A DNA stretch of 64,000 nt from Aplectana chamaeleonis (lineage: Eukaryota; Nematoda; Chromadorea; Rhabditida; Cosmocercidae), in the NCBI GenBank assembly GCA_029168955.1, contig JAPDOI010001504.1, positions 108,155-172,154 on the forward strand, in the 5' to 3' direction. The position numbers were made by a program, and so were the translations under genes. Below the pieces are notes generated by a model that searched no databases, was not told the DNA's origin, and worked only from the letters and a program-made list of their open reading frames with translations. Of this stretch, positions 1-11,280 are shown piece after piece (position 1 is the stretch's first letter; each line of letters begins with the position of its first letter).

Positions 1-640
1 TATTGCACAGCCTCCCACTCTCCTATCGTCAGCGTTACCGCAGTAGATGGTGTACTCTCCGACGCTGATTACGGGTCTATCCTTGAGGCGGGTTCCCCGC
101 AAAGCAGCAAACGGTGCATGGAAATAGCTCAGAAGCCTGGATAGCGCAGTTTTTTGGATATCACTCGACAGCGATCGACAGTTCAGGGTGGCGAAATTGT
201 GGCTTGTGGCCAAAGACTCCATGACTCCTTAGGTACGGATCCTAAGATGTTATGGACCAGAGGCCTTGGTGTGCCGGACGGCGACACCTTTATGCAATGT
301 GCGGGATACTTTCGCGATATAGTTGTGCACGCTATATCACTCGAACGTTCCCTGTGTACACTCAAACGTCTGCTGGGTTCAGTAGAAGCAGGGGCACCAA
401 CAAGCAGGTACCAACAGACTTGTATACACACCCCCAGCTCCGGCCAGCTCAAACTGACGGAGCTAGGCTCCAAGTATTACAACCCAGTAATTGACCTCAA
501 AGGACTTGGATCGAAAACACGATTCGCACCAGCGTCTCCGGGTTGCATAGTCGGCCAGGTGGGAGCACAGGCTGCAAAGCTGTTAATTTCGCTACAAAAC
601 GCTTCCGGTTCAATTAGGAACGGTCATGGTTCCCATTGAA
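1..640 (+). repeat. Dispersed repeat R1 with a conserved reading frame
   Basis: This is one of three copies; the others are at about 25,090-25,520 (opposite strand) and 41,470-41,910. The copies align over roughly 430 bases with many substitutions. The best shared frame on the plus strand runs through the open frame at 154-639. Conserved peptide blocks include LGTDPKMLWTRG, VPDGDTFM, GYFRDIV and ISLERSLC. The copies differ by single-base indels and stops, so each looks like a decayed coding segment. In the other two copies R1 lies just beyond the 3' tail of RTE-A. This copy begins at the window edge, so that context cannot be tested here. I do not recognise the protein. It may belong to a larger transposable element or be a duplicated host exon. 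The frame conservation is seen; the coding interpretation is inference. Confidence 0.6.
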
Positions 641-1018
641 CACGCAATTCTAGTGTTTTACATGCAAGCGATCTGGTGGAAGGAAAAGGCGCCTGATCCC
701 ATAGAGATAGAAGTTGAATAGCTCTCCTGGGCCGGGCTGTAAAGGTGATAATGAGTCCGACAATTTTTGACCGCTGAGGAGGTCACAACACAGTGCACGG
801 CGAGGAAAAGTTTCGTTCAAGGCAATGGCGAGGGTGGTGTCCTTGTTGCGGGCTGAAGTAGTGCTGGTCGCAGACTGTCGTGACATCGACTGAACCTCTG
901 CGCCTGCAGACTTCTCCCCTCTATCCCGCGGGTTGGGCTCAAAACGCCCCACCACTTTGAGGATAGAAACCCTGTACGATAGGGAGACGTGCTGTTGTGT
1001 GGGTTTGGCAAAAGTTCG

Positions 1019-1210
1019 ACTTATTATGGTCACGTGCTCGCTTTAGACATTAAAGTGGCAAGAGTGAGACCACGCGGCAGGCCGAAGACTGCCTGGCTTA
1101 ATCCAGTGAAAGCTGAGAAAGCGCGCCTTACTGCAAACTGCAAACCAAAATCAGACAAGCGTACCCTGAGACTTCGTGGGACAAATGCTAGGAGGGTGAC
1201 GAAAAACGAA
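1019..1210 (+). pseudogene. RTE-type retrotransposon C-terminal relic
   Basis: The plus-strand frame reads GHVLALD, then RPRGRPKTAWL, then VKAEKARLTAN, followed by a basic stretch ending near KNEKK. The order of a GHVLR-like motif, RPRGRPK and a trailing lysine-rich tail is the usual C-terminus of RTE-clade ORF2 proteins in nematodes, downstream of the reverse transcriptase. Only this end remains. Nothing upstream resembles the RT palm or the endonuclease, so it is a 5'-truncated, dead copy. Its sequence differs from RTE-A, RTE-B and RTE-C elsewhere in the window, so it is a separate family or a much older copy. Confidence 0.6.
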
Positions 1211-1285
1211 AAGAAGTATTCGAATGATTCTGGAATGCAGTGCACACCTCTTGCCCTCCCTACTGTCCAAAGAAACTGTTGTGTG

Positions 1286-1350
1286 GGAAATTCAAATTGT
1301 AGTTTTCTTACTGGAAATTGGAAATTCAAATTGTAGTTTTCTTTCTGGAA
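1286..1350. repeat. Two-copy direct repeat, 33 bp spacing
   Basis: The motif GGAAATTCAAATTGTAG followed by TTTTCTT occurs at about 1,286 and again 33 bases later, with near identity. It is a short local duplication with no evident function. Confidence 0.8.
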
Positions 1351-1495
1351 GTTGCTTCATTTCAGCAGCTTCTCATGGAAACACTGCTAAGAGAGATATG
1401 GACGTATACAGCGTAGCAGAGCAAAACTTTCACGATTTACTGCAAACCTGGGAGAAGGTGGTAAATAGAAGAAGAGAGCAGCATTCGCGATCTAT

Positions 1496-1950
1496 AGCAT
1501 ACACGCTCGTGAACGTGATTGAGATAACAATGGAAATACATAGAATCGTACGGCTCAGAACGCAACGCCTACGCATTTCGAAGCGTCAAAAACGACCCAC
1601 AATGCCGCTTCACGAATAAGACGTTGGCCCAGCTCCTGTATTTGTCGTTATCCTCCAAAACAGGGGTGCTGGGCAATTCCCGCCGTGGTCAATGTATGTA
1701 GTCCTTTTATTCCAATTATTGTACCATCCACAAACGTCGGTGATGGTGGGATGGCCAGGCACCCCTGCTTTGAAGGAGGACGGCAAATACAAGGAGCGGA
1801 TAAAAATAAGAGGCAGACCAGTTCCTCTCTCATGTAGCGGCATTGTTTGTCGTTTTTGATGCTTCAAAATGCGTAGGCGTTGTGTTCTGAGCCGCACGAT
1901 TCTATTTCCCATAGTTAACTCAATCACGTTTACGAGCGTGTATGCTGCGT
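1496..1950. mobile_element. TTAA-family inverted-repeat element M1, copy 1
   Basis: The two ends are inverted copies of each other for about 120 bases, starting with (GGC)AGCATACACGCTCG and its complement. The right end is followed by TTAA at 1,951-1,954; the left outermost bases and their TTAA are lost. The same terminal arms occur at 12,713-14,683 and 23,397-23,866. It encodes nothing and is best read as a non-autonomous (MITE-like) element. TTAA duplications are typical of piggyBac and Kolobok superfamilies; which applies cannot be told without a transposase. Confidence 0.85.
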
Positions 1951-1954
1951 TTAA

Positions 1955-3161
1955 GAAACCCTTAGTGCCACTCTGCTAACCCCCACCCTACGAGCAACAG
2001 GATGACCAGCATAACGTGAGAAATTAGGTAAGAGTAATAAAACCATCAAAAGGGAGGAAAAGCTCGATTGATAGTATTACCATTCATTCTTTTTTTACTA
2101 TTACTATCTATAATTTGCTTCACTTTAGCTATTTATGGGAATGGGTATAGCAGGGTGTGTTCTGAACTGCTCAAGTTTAGTAACTCGTTCGGCGCTTCCA
2201 GTGGCGTAAGCGTAGTGGTAGGGGGTGTATGAGCTAATGTACAGCGGAGTCCTCTTCTGACCATGAGTGTTCACATTCACTGTCCTCTCCCGGCCGACGG
2301 CGAGATCCCAACAACACATCCTGAGCGGCTGCTGGTAGTACGAGAGCGAGTTGAAGAACATGATCGAGAGCATACAGCAGGTGCCAAGCAAAGTGGATCA
2401 CGACGCTGACAATGAAGGAGAAGCTCCCAACCTTCCATCTTACGCCCTTCCTGTCCGAGGTCGCGCCCTAGCAAACGCTTAGGTCACGTGGGTTACGCTC
2501 AAGGCAGGTCCAAAAAGTTACAATGTAGAAGACGGCAAAGGACCCATAAGTTCGTAAACAGGAAGGTGAAGAGGAGACGTTCACACAAGGGAATCTCGAA
2601 CACCAGGCGTCGTCAATCACACAAGCTGGCGTCATAATCAACCAGAGCGGAAACACGTTGTCGACGTAGAAGATCTGGTCAAGAATAAAGCAGTTCTCAA
2701 TCAGAAACACATAGGTAGAGTGCCACCTTATTTCTCGTGTACTATGAACGTGGTTTGATAATGAATTGATTTCCGTTTCAGAAATAAATTGATCTCGAAC
2801 ATAGGACACGACACGACTGCGTCGACTATGTTAATTCGCATGCTACCCATGAGGATACACTATAGAGCTCCCAAAAAACAGGAAACGAATTTATAATTGC
2901 CAATCAAACTTTTTCCGTTCTCTGAAACACGGGTACGCGACAGTAGGTGTAGCATTGCGCGGAATACTTTCATCTGCACTTCCTTTCCACCATAAGGATC
3001 CAGTTCTAGACTTTTCAAACTTTACTTTTGAGAAGGAACTTTTCTTTCACCAAAAACGAAATACCCCAATGCCTCAGTCGTGCCCTCTGGTTGGCCACCT
3101 CAGTTATTAGGTGTCAGAGCTGAGGGCAATGAAAGGAGCAGTTTAGGCGCTATCCATACTA
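1955..3161. other. No clear gene; possible membrane-protein fragment on minus strand
   Basis: A minus-strand frame at 2,468-2,809 (113 codons) is rich in hydrophobic and aromatic residues and could contain two or three membrane segments (around IENCFILDQIFYVDN and FAVFYIVTFW). Another hydrophobic minus-strand frame follows at 2,125-2,420. The two are not joined by obvious splice sites, and I cannot name a family. The remainder is AT-rich and shows nothing. Confidence 0.2.
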
Positions 3162-3567
3162 CTCAACGGCAGCGCGGCACGCGCGTGACGCGAGGGCGCG
3201 TCGTTAGAGTATGAATGCTGTCCACGATTGTGAAGAGTGTGCCGCGCTTGTAAAGACTATCAATACTCCAGCGGCGACGCCATATCGGAGGGGAAAAAAG
3301 GGGGCCCTGACTTCCAAAAACATGCTAATTCTATTCAAGTTTTCACCATCACGATAGCAGAGGATAGTAATGGAATGAATTATCACGAACGGAATGAAAT
3401 TAGAGATAGAAAACCAAACCTCTCCAGCCGCGAAGCGGCTGGAGCGATTTATAATGAAATCGAAGCCTTCATGCCCGTCGCCGCCATGGCGGAGTGGGAG
3501 TGGCGTGAGGCCACGCACACTCAAACGCCACGCCCGCGCGTCACACGCCTGCCATGCTTGCGTTGAG
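3162..3567. mobile_element. Short element with imperfect terminal inverted repeats
   Basis: The left end starts CTCAACGGCAGCGCGGCACG and the right end, complemented, starts CTCAACGCAAGCATGGCAGG. Similarity continues for about 50 bases, including GTGACGCG blocks. The interior has a perfect 9-bp hairpin at 3,423-3,443 (arms TCCAGCCGC and GCGGCTGGA). No target duplication is clear. It is probably a non-autonomous DNA element. Confidence 0.5.
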
Positions 3568-3985
3568 GAAAAGCGGCCATTCCCTACAAAAAAGCATATT
3601 CATAAGGTCTCTATAGAGTTGTCTTTTCAAAAAAAACAGTTCAATGGATATCATGGATAGGATGAAGCTTGTGCAAGAAATTAATAACAAATAGATTCTG
3701 GAATGTTTGATGGAGACCAAAATGTTGAAGGTTTCGGGCTTCTTCTGCAATATTGGCACACATAGCGTACGAGATTTTTGTTTGTATCAATGCTGCTTGG
3801 TTCGAGCGGCAAACAACCACTGGTGCAATGCATTCAGAAGATTTATGGTTACTTGAAGTCGAAGATATATCGTCAATGTCATTCAAATAGGAAGCCGCAC
3901 TCAGCGAATCGGCGAGGAATCATTTGATCGTAGCCATCTTTTAATGGATCTTACGCGTGTGGATTTTCGCGCCGAGAATTTCAAC
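3568..3985. other. No recognisable feature
   Basis: AT-rich sequence between two inverted-repeat elements. Short open frames on both strands have no recognisable motif. Confidence 0.5.
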
Positions 3986-3989
3986 TTAA

Positions 3990-4467
3990 AGGCAGTGTCC
4001 GCGATAAAAACCATGTCTGATTTTTTGGTGGAGATCGGCAGCTGCGGGGCCTACCGCAACCCTAACGTTGAAAAAACTAAGAAAAATGAACTCGGAACGG
4101 TCCCCTACGGCCCCAAAGTTGTACACCCGCCAGCTCGTTACAACCAATTGCACTTTCCACGCCCACCGACGTGAACAATTAAATGCGCGAGATTGTGAGA
4201 TGGTTTCCGATTATTGGCCCCGTTCTTCCCTTCACTCTCGACTTCTCTCTTCACTAAGGCCAGCCCGCATAGATCGGCTGCAAAAGACGGATGTTACAAA
4301 CCTCGGACAACTCGTCCACATTGCTTCCTTAGCTCAGATTTTGAGGGACTATAACTCCGTTCCTGGAAGGTCTTGTACAATTCCAGAAACATCATTGGAA
4401 TCAGCATGGGACCGTCTTCAAGATAGGCAAAAAAGCAGAAAAACGATTCTGATCGTGAACACTGCCT
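3990..4467. mobile_element. TTAA-family element M2, copy 1
   Basis: The ends are AGGCAGTGTCCGCGAT and the complement of AGGCAGTGTTCACGATC, each flanked by TTAA (3,986-3,989 and 4,468-4,471). A subterminal block at about 4,370-4,430 (CATCATTGGAATCAGCATGG) recurs at 11,965-12,000, and a related block with ACAACTCGTCCA plus ATAACTCCGTTC is shared with 7,653-8,100 and 24,303-24,786. Open frames across it (4,068-4,706) run past the element end and are not credible genes. Confidence 0.85.
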
Positions 4468-4471
4468 TTAA

Positions 4472-5771
4472 CCCATTCACGACCACGCCTAATTTTAGGT
4501 GGCTGCACGTTCAGACCGCGTGCAATATTGCGTCACCGTATACAGTGTCCCACCGGTGGGCCACTTTTGCTCGAATGGCACGCCACCAAAAAAACGATTT
4601 TCGTTTTTTTTGTTTATCGTACCACTGTCGACGTCAAAATCATGATGCCAAAGTGTCAGCTTCCATAACTCATTCCTTCCAGGGAAACGGCCTCCTAAAT
4701 TTTTAACTGTGTAGTTAAGACAATCCACAAAATCACGTGAGTTCGTTGAATTCTAGCGGTTTGAAACATTAATCATCGTAGATTACCATGATAGACATTG
4801 TTCTGTTCTTCCATTGACAGGAAATGCTTGGTGAAATGATAATTTTTCAGATTTGCACTAATTTTGATTCAGGTACTCCTTCGCTCTTGCGGTCTATCGC
4901 ATTCCGACGCGAGTTTTTTTGTAGTAAACATTTTAAGCATTCCTTTTGGCATTAGGACGTAGAAAATACTCCTCAATTTTCTATATTGACTGGGAATGCT
5001 GATGGAAATGACGTTTTTTTTTAGATCTTCTCCCATTTTTTTTCCTGGACACCCCCTCACCTCTTCGGTTTGACGCCTTCTTTAGATTTTTTGTAAAAAG
5101 CCTTCTTGAGCGTTCGTTTCTCTGACATATAGACGTGGAAAATAGTACTATTATTACATATTGACTAGGAATGATTAGTGTAAAAACCGATTTATAGGTT
5201 TTCACTCGTTTTCTGCTCTGGGACGTCCCCATTTTTCTCGTCCGCTCCTCTCCAAGGTAGTTTTAATCGAAGTTGGAGCCCCGGCCTACGATGGTACACC
5301 ATCCATAACCAAGCAGGACTTTCAAAAAAGGCCCTAATGATCTTAACATTGGTGATCTTTACATAAAATAATTTCTGTGAACAAAATACGGGCGAAAGAA
5401 AAGTCGATTCTCTACGCGGGAATGGTGCGCAATATCAGTATTCATAGTTCAGTGATATATTAAATAGTGCTATACGATCTGACCACTACTAAAAGTAGGG
5501 ATTGTTTCTCGAGTAATGGGAAAAATAAAAAATTTATCATTGCTTGTAAAAAATGCGATCTGTACTCAAGTTTGCGGTTTTCGACCTCGCTGCAATCGAA
5601 GGGTCAGATATATTGCAGTAGTGAAGCTGCCAGCGGACCACGAAGTTTATAGTCGACTCTCGAATAGGTTAATACATTGACCATAAGTAGGTTTAGAAAT
5701 TCCTTCATGCGGTGGAGAAATCGATTTTTGAAAACAGTGTCCCACCGGTGGGACACGCGGTCGTGAATGGG
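4472..5771. mobile_element. TTAA-flanked element P with CCCATTCACGACC ends
   Basis: The left end CCCATTCACGACC and the right end (its complement) are flanked by TTAA at 4,468-4,471 and 5,772-5,775. Each end has a subterminal near-palindrome, GTGTCCCACCGGTGGGMCAC, at about 4,535 and 5,742. CCC termini with a TTAA target are what piggyBac-type elements show, so this may be a 1.3 kb non-autonomous relative. No transposase-like frame is visible. A second right end of the family lies at 8,760-8,922. The left TTAA is shared with element M2. Confidence 0.8.
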
Positions 5772-5874
5772 TTAAACAACAGAGACGCTACAGGTCTATT
5801 ATATGACCTGTCGTGCTTTATGGTGACGAGTGCTGGCTCGCTACCAGGGAAACTCAACTTGGTCTCACAAGGGA

Positions 5875-6615
5875 AGGATCATTACATGCCGTGGCCATTT
5901 TTAATGAATTATGCGTTTCTGGAATCAGTTTTTAACGTAGAATTCAAATTTTTTTACATTGCAGCAGCAGAACGTTTCTCTGAACGGGGTGAGACTCTGG
6001 TTCATTCCAAGTGAACTCATGTTTTCGGTTTTCACAGCGCGGAGCGGTAGCATTTTCGTCGAAACCTCCTTATTACTAGTTATATCTCACCGAGGCCCAC
6101 CGCTGCGCTGCTGGTATTGACCGAAATCAACAGGTCGCTAGGGATGTTCCAGAGCTGCTATCTTGTTTGATTTCTCCTCTATAATTAATTAGTTTTCACT
6201 TAACTTTACCGTTCGGCTCAAGTATTTCCTACAAGTAGAGCCGTTTGAGATAAGGATAAGTTCGAAAAACAGTTGTTAGACGAGGGGTTTGCTGTAAGTA
6301 GTGAGGTTGTGTCCCAACGTTAAAGGGACGGCATGTTTTTTTCGGGTCACCTCTAAACTGACGCTTCGCGCGTAATACGCGGAGCGGCTCCCTGACCCCC
6401 TCATAAGCGTTCATGCATGTCGCCCCAGAAGGCGACGGAGACACATGAATAATTACACGTTATGATGCGTCTACGAGTGAGGCGCTAAAAAGGCATATAA
6501 CTCCGTCCAGAATAAAGATTCGCAGCTGCAATGTGAAAATTCAATTTCTATGTCATAAACTGATTCTAGAAGCGCATAACTCATTCGGAATGCCCACGGT
6601 ATGTATCCTCTGGTT
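5875..6615. repeat. Inverted pair of a ~110 bp repeat
   Basis: Sequence at about 5,878-5,990 (through ATGAATTATGCGTTTCTGGA) recurs inverted at about 6,495-6,612. Similarity is patchy at about 75-80% by eye. The pair flanks the R2 repeat at 6,005-6,150. It could be the arms of an old foldback element. Confidence 0.5.
6005..6150. repeat. Dispersed repeat R2
   Basis: This block includes CTCACCGAGGCCCACCGCTG and runs to a GGTCGCTAGG motif. It is similar to 46,076-46,210 and, inverted, to 54,395-54,530, where it lies just outside the Penelope 3' end. It is non-coding. Confidence 0.65.
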
Positions 6616-6964
6616 TCGAGGCTCTGTTCCCTCGCGCGCTTGTGCGGGGCGAGGGTAGAAACAGCGAGAAAGCGTGGGGAGTAGGAGACGCAGCGTACGC
6701 GAGCAAAAGCACGCGATGAACGGAAATAAATTTCACTCGGAAACAAAGGATAATGCTCCTTACCTTGTCAGTGTAATGAGAACGGCAAAGCTGAGCTGGG
6801 CCGCTGGTATCGATTGAACAACCGATGAAGACATGTGGTCTAGCGACAGCTGGACAATTTGCACAATGATCCGAAGGCTACTGGCTTGCAGTCCGAGCCT
6901 ACTATAGAGATGAAATTCTTTGACGGATAGCCAAAGCTGATATCAGTTTGAAACAGAAGATTAG

Positions 6965-7195
6965 GGTTTTGATGAGCTCGAAAATCGAAGCACTGCTGAA
7001 ATTCCCGCGACCCTGTCTAATATCACGGCCGTAGTATCCGAAAGAGTTGACTCACTGAACTGGGGAGACCAGACCGAGCTCGTTTTGAGAAGACGACCCA
7101 CCAGAGCATGGCGCCATGGAATCACCAACCATCTCGGCGTGACCATACGTTTAGGTTCGTCTGTTCCGAAAGAGTACCAATTTTCCCTAAACTAG
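6965..7195 (+). other. Possible orphan exon or unknown coding relic
   Basis: An open plus-strand frame without an ATG runs from 6,965 to a TAG at 7,193. Its composition looks coding (blocks ELENRSTAEIPATLSN and NWGDQTELVLRRRPTRAW). I recognise no domain. No convincing splice acceptor or donor borders it, so this is only a candidate. A second short frame at 7,335-7,529 (MDKTRFKSAEAWDSVQED at its start) follows on the same strand and is also unrecognised. Confidence 0.22.
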
Positions 7196-7652
7196 CCACC
7201 ACAAAACACCGCAAAACACTAGGAAATTAGCCTTTTCTAGCAAGTCAGCCTTTGACAAGTCGTAAAATTGCAACAGATCGCAAACAACGCTGCGCAACCA
7301 GGGCACCCTTTTGGAATAGGAATCGCTTAGTTGTATGGATAAAACCAGGTTCAAAAGTGCGGAAGCCTGGGATTCTGTTCAAGAAGACATAGCAGCAGAC
7401 TGGAAAGCGTACATAAATGAGCACTATTCTAGACAGCTTCATCTGCCTGTCAAGAGCAAAAAGTTCGAGAATAAGGACCACGCTCGAAGAAGAATCTATC
7501 AAAGAATTCAATCCGATACTCTGCACTAATTGTGTAAGAGTGCATACTGTCCGCATGACTTTGACAAGAAAACGTTAATTGGAATGATGATCGGTTTTTG
7601 ATGGCAGAATTCTATCCGAGTAGAGTCCTGTTAGCTTGCAACTGCAACTTCA

Positions 7653-8100
7653 AGGCACAGTCCAAGCTCGTAGATAAAATTTGATGGTATGGTCCTGCCA
7701 CTGTGTGTAGAACGCGAAACCTCAACTTTTTAGGATGAGCGAGAAAAATCGAGCACTTATTGCCTCCGCACTCCTAATCAGCACCCATTCACTCTGCCCA
7801 CTTTAAGGTTTCCGGTCTGAATAGGGACGAATCCCGAAATGGATTTTCATCAAAACTTACGTTCTTTCCTTTGTTATCGTTTCAGCTTCATGGTATGATC
7901 TACTCCGGCACGATCGTTACGAACGAAGAGGAAGAACAGGTCCGACACAACTCGTTCACAAATGGTAACCTTTAAGGGGTCATATCTCCGTTCGTAGTGT
8001 GTTCTGAGCAATTCTGGGGACACCATTGTGATAAGCCTACAATTTTCTCAAAGAAAGGCGATAAAACTGGAAAAAGATTTTGAGGTTGGACTGTTACGCT
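7653..8100. mobile_element. TTAA-family element, degraded (AGGCACAG type)
   Basis: The left end reads AGGCACAGTCCAAGCTCG preceded by TTCA, a decayed TTAA. The right end reads GAGGTTGGACTGTTACGCT, a decayed complement. The interior holds the shared core blocks ACAACTCGTTCAC, CATATCTCCGTTC and GACACCATTGTGAT, seen in improved form at 24,303-24,786 and 3,990-4,467. Confidence 0.55.
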
Positions 8101-8202
8101 GAAGGAAGTTATAAGATTTCTAAGACCAATAATGTCCTAAACCAGAGTTAAAATAGATGAGTTGAGGCAGCTTTTTCTAGAAGAGATTATTGCGGTACCG
8201 CG

Positions 8203-9288
8203 CTTAGGGGAGAACCTTACATCGTGCCACGAAAATCGCGCGCGATGTGATTTGCTCTGCGATGTATATCGCGCCAACACATCGCATCGCGCTGAAGAGT
8301 TTGACTACTTACTTCGACGTTACATACACTTTGACATTACACTTTGACGTTACACAGAGTTTACATACTTCGACGCAGTTTTGCGTCCTTACACAAACAT
8401 GCACAAATATGAAAGAGCAGGGTTTTGAAAGTTTTCAAGCTTATTTTCGCTGTCGTTTCGGTTTCGCAAAGTTTCTGCGCATAAAAAGGAAAAAAAGAAT
8501 GAGACGTTCAAGTCTTCTGTTGAATAAGATGTAAATAAAAACGTTTAAATTGAAGAAACACGATGTTTCAGGCATGGTAGGTTTAGTCATGGTCGTGGCA
8601 CGTTTCCAGATAAACAGAACGTGATTTGAATTGAAGTTTCCTCCTGAGAGAGCTGAGAAACGGCAGTGAAAGGAAAAGTAACTGATAATGTGCTCGAAAA
8701 AATGTTTTCGCAACAATTTTTTCCGATTGAGCCTCAGCTATTTTCACAAAAAATTGAGCATAGTGCTATAGCGGAGCTGCCGACGGACCACGACTTCCGC
8801 AGTCGAGTTTAGGATAGGGTAATACATTGAACACGAGAGAGCCTCAAAATTCGTCCTTTTGCCATAGATTTCGTTTTTTTTAAAGTTCGAAGTGGTAGGC
8901 GACGCGTGCGGTCGTGAATGGTTTAAGCGTACTCAAGGAGACATTGAATGAAGAGGGAATAAAAGAAAGAAGAGGGAAAGATCGAAACAAGAGGAGGAAA
9001 CCACGAAATGTCAAAAAAAGCTCCCGCTATGTCCCCACATCGCAGTGCAGGGCGCTGCGATGTGATGGAATTGCGAGCGCGCGCTAAACAGCAGGCATCG
9101 CGCAAAAAAACTATGGTTTAGACGCGATGTGAGCGCGATGCCGTCGCGCGTAGCAGCTGCCACGCAAATGCCGCGTGCGAAGGCTGACCTAGCCACGGCT
9201 TCTCGATTCCTTTGTCGCGCGCGGCGACCAGTGCTACATCACCCTTCTGACTGCGATAACATCGCTCCAAGTAAGGTTCCCCCCTTAG
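8203..9288. mobile_element. Candidate inverted-repeat element, ~1.1 kb
   Basis: CTTAGGGGAGAACCTTAC at 8,203 is matched by the complement of GTAAGGTTCCCCCCTTAG ending at 9,288. Both subterminal regions are rich in CG and GCGATG words (8,235-8,300 and 9,040-9,150), as expected for element ends. No target duplication is visible. A fragment of element P (8,760-8,922) lies inside. Confidence 0.4.
8760..8922. mobile_element. Element P, right-end fragment
   Basis: It matches the right end of 4,472-5,771 over about 160 bases. It includes GAGCTGCCGACGGACCACGA and AATACATTGA, and ends in GGTCGTGAATGG followed by TTAA at 8,923-8,926. No matching left end was found upstream. Confidence 0.6.
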
Positions 9289-11050
9289 ATCAACACGCGC
9301 TTCTCATACGCGCTTCTAATGGCATAATGGCCATTCCTATCCTGACCTTCCCGCCAAATTATCAGCACCCTTTCCTTTTGTTACTAAGAACAGCCACGAT
9401 TAAGGGGCAAGTGCGCGCCGATAAGGGGCTTTTCAGACTGCTCATCGACCACGCGTGAAGGGCATCACGAGCGGGTGTCAGGCTAGAGTATGAATCGCTT
9501 GAAGCCGTCATAAAAGGCCCCAGTTTTATCGCAGTACAACTCGTTACTAAGTTATTTGGGACAATTTTGTTCTTTCCGAAATAGGAGCGTAGAGAACTGA
9601 TCTAATGAGGTTGTTTTGAGGCATAGGGTGTCTGCATCGAAACATATCATACCTGAACCCTTGAAACCTTTCTTGAAATAACGCGACATCGAATTTTCGG
9701 AATTTAATTTTAGGCCAGATTAGTGCTCGAGGCAGCCAATTCCAGCCAGAATTCTCGTTTCCATAACGGTCTACAAGCGTCAAACTCGGAGCAAAGGTAC
9801 TCGTGTACGTTTTCTGTGGATCTGCACCCATTTTACCAACATTTGTCAAAGATTGATAAAGTCGACAGATTACCGATTTTCTTGAAAATCAATAGTGCAA
9901 TAAAGAATCTTCAACCACACTTACACACAAAGTTTGCCGCCTGTAGATCTTCAGGGAATCGAAAAAAATATCGGAAATGTGGGTGCGCCGGGGTTGACAG
10001 AGCCCACGCATGGAATTCAGCATCCTGCTCTCCCGTTCGTCTAGCAAAGTGTCCTAGGACTTCAGGTATGATAAGTTGTCAAGCAATCATTCGCTGTTTC
10101 AAAAAGACATCATTGGAGGGATTGTTCACCTTCGCGTACGGGAAGTAGGAACGATAATCAAATATGATTACGAGCCCAATTATTTCGCACAAAATGGTGC
10201 CCTTCAGGCTTCCGCCGACCATCTAGTATAAGAATGAGTTTACGTTCCTAAATTCGTTACCATAGAAGGTGATTAGGCATGGACATATGTCGAAGGGATG
10301 AGATTTGAAGCCTTGCCATCGTATTTGAAAAGCACAGTTTAGAACGTACAGTACAGAAGGGAGAGTTTTCCTCGTGGATTTCGGGTGATCTCGAAAGCGA
10401 TCAAGAGTTAGAAAATCCATCTAGAAGAACATTTTAATGCAGAATCATTGCCCAGAGCCTGCCTTTGAGACACATTGTCCTTCCCAGAATCACAGCAAAT
10501 GTGATAGCAGAGGCGGTATTATTAAGTATCGAGGTGGCGCGCGCCAGAACAAGCGCAAACGAGCTAAGCGAAGGAGGGAGTGTGTGAAGAATGAGGCACC
10601 GACGTGCATAGCAGCCCGAAATCAGTGATATCGCGCGCTACCGTGATTCTTGAAGGCGCCTCAGTACAGAACCTTTCATCTGTTTCCCAGCCTCCAATCA
10701 CTGATAGTTCGCGTAAGCCTCTCCTGCCAGGTCTGAATTTATGCAAGAAACAACAAGTATGTTTAAAGAGACTTATATGTCAGAAATGCTCGCGAGTTAT
10801 CCATGAACTGTTCATTGCTGACTGCCCAATTTGGATCAGCCAAAGATGGCACATTGCTCTGTAATGGTGAGTTGTTGTATTGCGGATGTTGGGAAATTAG
10901 AAGGATCAGTCCTTTATAGAAGGTCTCGATGTTGGTGTGGGCGCATTATCAGCAAGGAATGGAGGTAATCCTCAAGAAGAAACCTTGGTGGAACAACGCT
11001 GAACATCTTCGAGGCGTTCACTGGAGATAAAATGTTAATACATTAAGGGG
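9289..11050. other. No clear gene; unassigned frames
   Basis: Overlapping open frames on opposite strands (9,547-9,849 minus; 9,723-10,148 plus) have no recognisable motif. DNA at about 10,255-10,310 resembles 17,845-17,905 (shared GGTGATTAGGCA-type block), so part of this is a dispersed repeat. Nothing else is supportable. Confidence 0.3.
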
Positions 11051-11056
11051 CCTCCC

Positions 11057-11209
11057 AAACAGGCAGCAGCGACCGTTTATCCACATCGTTTATCAAGCTG
11101 AATGCGCATGAAGTTGGTACGTTGATACATGATAAAACTCGTAGAACACATCCACTGGCAAAACAATGTGATGGAACACGTATGGATAAACGGTCGCTGC
11201 TGCCTGTTT
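11057..11209. mobile_element. Small foldback element, 153 bp
   Basis: AAACAGGCAGCAGCGACCGT and the next 8 bases at the left are matched perfectly, inverted, at 11,182-11,209. The loop is about 96 bases. No TSD is obvious. Confidence 0.75.
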
Positions 11210-11280
11210 AGGTTTTCTCATTCATTAACACTCGGAGTGATCGTTGGATCACCACGAATTTTTGACGAACCATGATAAAA

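Noticed and set aside
3423..3443. Rho-independent terminator-like hairpin
   Set aside because: There is no U-tract and the window is eukaryotic; it is the internal hairpin of an inverted-repeat element.
4068..4706. 212-codon frame as a gene
   Set aside because: It starts in element M2, crosses the TTAA and continues into element P, with no motif.
8203..9288. Autonomous transposon with a transposase
   Set aside because: Inverted ends are present but no frame with a catalytic motif is visible; only a candidate element is listed.
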